Assembly (NCBI GenBank): GCA_001662425.1
Contig: BDDC01002742.1
Location: 1 to 10,723 of the forward strand
Reading direction: 5' to 3'
Source of the DNA: Chlamydomonas sphaeroides
Lineage: Eukaryota; Chlorophyta; Chlorophyceae; Chlamydomonadales; Chlamydomonadaceae
DNA length: 10,723 bases
The position numbers and the translations under genes are program-made. Of the stretch, positions 7,600 through 10,723 are shown piece by piece. The notes under the pieces were generated by a model that searched no databases, was not told the DNA's origin, and worked only from the letters and a program-made list of their open reading frames with translations. Position 1 is the first letter of the stretch. Each line of letters begins with the position of its first letter.

Positions 7600-9112
7600 G
7601 GCGTGTGGGGATGCGGCTGCGGCTGTGGGGTGCCCGGCCCCAGGGCCTGTGAGGGTGCGCGTGGCGCCCAACGCAGCCCATGCCGAGCCGGCACAGGCCC
7701 CGGGCGGATCCGGCATTGGCCCCGGACGGATCCGGCATTGGCCCCGGACGGATCCGGCATTGGCCCCGGACGCAAGGCTGCCTATGGTTTCAGCCTGCTG
7801 ATGAAGCTAGCTGCTTGGGACCGGCCCCCATGGCGCTGCTGACGGATTCGGCTTGGGCTTAGGGTTTGGAGCCCTAGCTCCTGCCGAGCCGGCGTTGGCC
7901 CGAAGCGGTGGCGCGGGGTGTGGCTGCTGCGGGGGCTGGCGGCGTGGGCCCGGCGCTGCTGCGGGCGCAGCGTGGCCGGGGCTTGGGGCCTAGAGCAGCG
8001 GTGCGGGGGCTTCCCCTGGCTGGTGTCGGGGCTGGTGCGAAGCTAGGACTTGGATCGCTCCTCAGCACCGACAGAAGGCGGACCTGGCGGCGCGGGGTAG
8101 CAAGAGGCCGCACCCTGACGTAGGCGCTGGCAGGGGGTTTGATTGTTTTTATGTTGGCCGGCGCCGCAAGATGCGTGCGGGCCTGTCACCCCGGCGTTGA
8201 TGTCTATCTAGCCTATGAACATCTTGCTGGATACACGCCGCTGTGGGATGGGGTTGTACAAGTTTGCGCGATGCCCCCAATTTGCTGGAATACTCCGGAA
8301 ACCCGCGCGCCCATGGCGTGGGCTGGCGCCTGACTTATTCCGGAGCTATGCTAGCTGACAACATGACGAACTCGACTATGACAAGGTGTACTTTGGTGGG
8401 GTTATGCTGCCGTCCGAACTGCTGCGGCTGTTTGGCAGAGGGAGGCAGGTAAACGTATGTGGAGGGCACAGGGAGGGGCTGCAGCGCACGCCAAAAGCGT
8501 TGGCCGACGGCGGCGCAGTGAGGGGCGGTGAGGCGCGTGGGGCGGGCTGCAGCGGCTGCAGCGCCGTGGCGCGGAGCTTGGCCTGGCCCAGCCCCTGGCG
8601 CACCAGCCTCGAGCCCGGCCCCGACTCGGGGCGGCGGCAGGTGTGCACGAGCGGCGCTGACGGCCGGGGCTCGGCCCTGGGCTGGCGTTGGCTGCAGGGG
8701 GCGGCGGAACCCCACACTGCACAAGCGGACCAAGGCTGCCGGCGTGGCAGCACCTCGGCCACCGCGCAGCGCGAGCGGCCGTTGCCGCCCCCGCGCCCGC
8801 CCCCTGCCCGCTGGGTGCGGCACTGCAGCGTGCAGCGCGGGCCCACAGCCCCGCTGGCCGGGCCGCGGTCGCCCTGGCAAGAGAGCTGCTGCGGCTGCTG
8901 CGGCGAGGGCTGGGCGGCCAGGGCTGCATTTCGTTCCGAGGCCGCCTGCGCGACGTGGCCGCGTTCCAAGGGCGTGCGCCTGACTGGCCCACACACAGGG
9001 CCGTCCCATGCGTTGACCCGCGATGCGCCGCAACGCCCCAGACGGTGGTATTGGTCGCCGCAGCCGGTGGCACGCTATCATCGCTGCACCTGTCACCGCG
9101 ACCTACTGCCAC
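7600..9112. other. 1.5-kb stretch without a supported gene (3' UTR, spacer and upstream region)
   Basis: From 7600 to about 8130 the sequence is GC-rich and holds the 22-bp repeats, likely the DUF2306 gene's 3' UTR. From about 8130 to 8420 base composition drops sharply (for example TTTGATTGTTTTTATGTTGG), which may mark a transcript end or promoter. From about 8420 to 9112 it is again very GC-rich; several long overlapping frames are open on both strands, but none has a recognisable domain, a clear start or splice sites. I found no plus-strand TGTAA polyadenylation signal anywhere in the interval. Confidence 0.55.
7706..7771. repeat. 22-bp tandem repeat, three perfect copies
   Basis: The unit starts GGATCCGGCATTGGCCCCGG and is followed by AC; three identical copies run head to tail. 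It begins 107 bp after the DUF2306 gene's stop, probably in its 3' UTR. Half-units (TGCCGAGCCGGC) also occur singly at 7681 and 7882 around the array. A length of 22 bp keeps no reading frame, which argues against coding. Confidence 0.9.
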
Positions 9113-10478
9113 ATGGCGACCGTAGCGCCGGTCCCGCGCGCCGGAGCGCCCGCGTCACGCGGACGCGGCTGCGGCTGCGGCGCCCGCCTTGCGCCCCGCT
9201 GCGGTGGCGCTCGCCTGGGCCGCAGCAGAGGCAGCAGCAGGGCGCCTCGAGGCGGGCTCGTCGCGGCGGTGGCGGCAGACACCGCGGCCGCAGCCGCGCT
9301 CGGCTCTGGGGCCGCCACGACGCCCGCGGGTCGGGCCCCTCAGCCGCAGCCGCAGCCGCAGCCGCGGGCGGTCAAACCCAGCGTGGCTGACCTGGACGCG
9401 ACCCGCTTCCGCCTGCACGAGAGCGTCGCGTTCTGGCAGGGCTTCCAGGCGAGTGGAGGGTTCAGAGGGCCCCGGCGTCGCATCGCCAGCCGCCTGTCGT
9501 CCCTGCCCCGCCCCCGCACCGCTTCCCAACCGTCAGCGTGCGCCGCCTCCAACCCCACACCTCCACCAACCCCACCCCCGCCCACACATGATACCGTTTC
9601 ATCACTCTCTGCACGTTGCGAAACGCACTTTGAAGTTTGGGGTGCTGACTTTGAAGTTGTAATGTACTTTCGGGTTTCGGCTTCGGCTTCAGCGACAGCT
9701 CATACGTCGAGCAATCATTATCCCCAGTTGTTCACATAGAGGGACGGGCTCGTCCGACCCCCGCAGGCCGCCTCCAGCCCCCTGGACGACACCCCCGCCC
9801 TGGGCCCCCTGGAGGCCGCGCGCAGGTGGGCGGGTGGGCGGAGGCCCCTGGCCGGGGCTCGAGGTGTGCGCCGCTGCCCTTGGCGGTGCGCAGCCACCTT
9901 GCCTGGCAACACGCGCCCCCCCCTCGCGCCCGCCCTCGCCCTGGCCCCCGCCCTCGCCCCGCAGCTACTCGCCCGCCTCGGCGCCCTCCGCCTCCGACCC
10001 CCTGGCCGCCGCCTATTGGGCCTACCACACTGCCCGCGTGGGCTTCTTCCTGGGCCAGGTGGGTGCAGGGGGGAGGGGAGTTGGGGACATCGGGGTTCGT
10101 GTAGGGCAGGGAGGGGTGGGGAATGGAGGGAAGCAGGCCGGGGGATGGCCCGTGTGGGCTTGTTCCTAGTACCGGCAACGCCTGGCCAGCAACGTCAGCC
10201 CAACCCCTGCCCGCGCGCTGTCCCACCCCCCGCAGGCCCTCCTCGGCTTGGCGGCGCACCAGCTGACGGAGGCGGCAGCCGGCGGCTCCGGCATGCTCGG
10301 CGCCACCGCCGCCGCTGCTAGCCAGGTTCCTGTCTCAGCTCCGCCGCCGTCGCCGCCGTTGTCGTCGTCGTCGTCGTCGGGCCGCGGCGGCGGCGGCGGC
10401 GGGCCGCTGGGCGGTCCCGGCAGCCTGGCTAGTCAGCTGGCGGGCCCCGTGGTGGAGGCCTTTGCGGTGTTCTCGCAG
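9113..10478 (+). CDS. Probable plastid-targeted protein of unknown function, 3' part outside the window
   Basis: Four exons are visible: 9113-9448, 9767-9825, 9965-10058 and 10236-10478. Their phases are consistent (0, 2, 0, 0), giving 244 residues before a GTGGGG donor at 10479, after which the gene leaves the window. Acceptors are strong (CCCCCGCAG, GCCCCGCAG, CCCCCCGCAG). The first 70 or so residues are rich in Ala, Arg, Gly and Ser with almost no acidic residues (MATVAPVPRAGAPASRGRG at the start), which resembles an algal chloroplast transit peptide. A Gln-Pro repeat (76-84) follows, then the first ordered-looking stretch, VADLDATRFRLHESVAFWQ. Exons 3-4 carry an aromatic, weakly hydrophobic helix-like segment, AAYWAYHTARVGFFLGQALL (147-166). 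A Ser6/Gly6 low-complexity insert comes next, then GPVVEAFAVFSQ. I do not recognise the family. An in-frame ATG at 9023 is an alternative start, but 9113 has the better context (CACATGGCG). The first intron would be GC-AG. Confidence 0.62.
9449..9766 (+). other. Possible GC-AG intron of the plastid-targeted protein gene
   Basis: TTCCAG|GCGAGTGG is the phase-0 donor required to join cleanly to CCCCCGCAG|GCC at 9767. The only nearby GT (GCGA|GTGG) would be phase 1 and would not keep the next exon in its good frame. The 318-bp intron is AT-richer than its exons. It contains a short direct repeat (ACTTTGAAGTT, twice) and, at 9658-9662, a TGTAA pentamer. Confidence 0.45.
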
Positions 10479-10630
10479 GTGGGGCGGGGCATGGGCTGCG
10501 AGGCGGCCGCCACGGGCCTTCCGTGCCTCCTCGTACGGTCGCAAGGGCGCCACGGGGTACGGCCGTGGCCGCGGCGTGGTGCGCTGTGGCTGCCAGGTGG
10601 ATGTAGGCTACCCCAAATGGCACCCCTCAT

Positions 10631-10723
10631 CCTCCCTCCCTGCCCTCCCTGCCCTCCTGCCCTCCCTGCCCTCCCTGCCCTCCCTGCCCTCCCTGCCCTC
10701 CCTGCCCTCCCTGCCCTCCCTGC
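10631..10723. repeat. 9-bp C-rich tandem repeat at the right edge
   Basis: The unit CCCTCCCTG repeats, with one shortened copy near 10650, and runs off the window. It lies in the intron after the last visible exon of the plus-strand gene. On the complement it is a purine/G-rich tract (CAGGGAGGG). Confidence 0.9.

Noticed and set aside
6333..7652. Single 439-residue frame starting at the DUF2306 ATG
   Set aside because: After about 6523 it becomes Pro/Arg-rich noise. Splicing at 6523 and 6811 restores a continuous membrane protein in the other frames.
8139..8333. 64-residue plus-strand ORF in the AT-richer island
   Set aside because: Its codon choice lacks the GC-rich third positions of the other genes. 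It has no detectable domain and lies in a likely UTR or spacer.
8293..8345. Inverted repeat CTCCGGAA / TTCCGGAG
   Set aside because: Only 8 bp pair, with a 37-bp loop and no extension or target duplication; chance is likely.
8335..9112. Long minus-strand open frames opposite the region upstream of gene 3
   Set aside because: Several frames are open at once, all Ala/Arg/Pro-rich, with no domain or clear splice structure; GC content alone explains them.
1..10723. CRISPR array, tRNA/rRNA genes, transposon ends
   Set aside because: The repeats are direct tandem units without spacers, and no RNA-gene or terminal-repeat signature was found on either strand.

Overview
The window looks like nuclear DNA of a green alga, most likely a chlamydomonadalean (Chlamydomonas/Volvox-like). 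It is very GC-rich. Coding is split into many short exons by introns of about 120-320 bp with GTGAG/GTGCG-type donors and C-rich tracts ending in GCAG. Exons are full of Ala, Gly, Pro, Gln and acidic homopolymer runs, and C-rich minisatellites sit in introns and flanks. I see no bacterial operon structure, Shine-Dalgarno spacing, CRISPR, tRNA, rRNA or intact mobile element.

Three genes can be supported. Gene 1 (minus strand, ATG at 6025 down to about 162) has about eleven phase-consistent exons. It encodes a roughly 1286-residue low-complexity protein with coiled-coil-like and acidic segments that I cannot assign to a family. Gene 2 (plus strand, 6333-7599) has three exons and encodes a 310-residue multi-pass membrane protein of the DUF2306 type. 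Gene 3 (plus strand, from 9113 past the right edge) has four visible exons and encodes a probable plastid-targeted protein of unknown function.

Genes 1 and 2 are divergent. Their start codons are 307 bp apart across a comparatively AT-rich spacer that must hold both promoters. The spacer carries a TATA-like element, short upstream ORFs and a 12-bp palindrome. Between genes 2 and 3 is about 1.5 kb with no supported coding, including a 3 x 22-bp tandem repeat. Tandem repeats also mark both window edges (23-bp units on the left, 9-bp units on the right) and one intron of gene 1 (17-bp telomere-like units).

Nothing indicates that the three genes share a pathway. The points most worth checking are two possible GC-AG introns, an in-frame stop-free intron in gene 1, the shared promoter, and the missing polyadenylation signal after gene 2. 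All splice models were derived by eye from phase, donor/acceptor motifs and reading-frame continuity, and have no transcript support.
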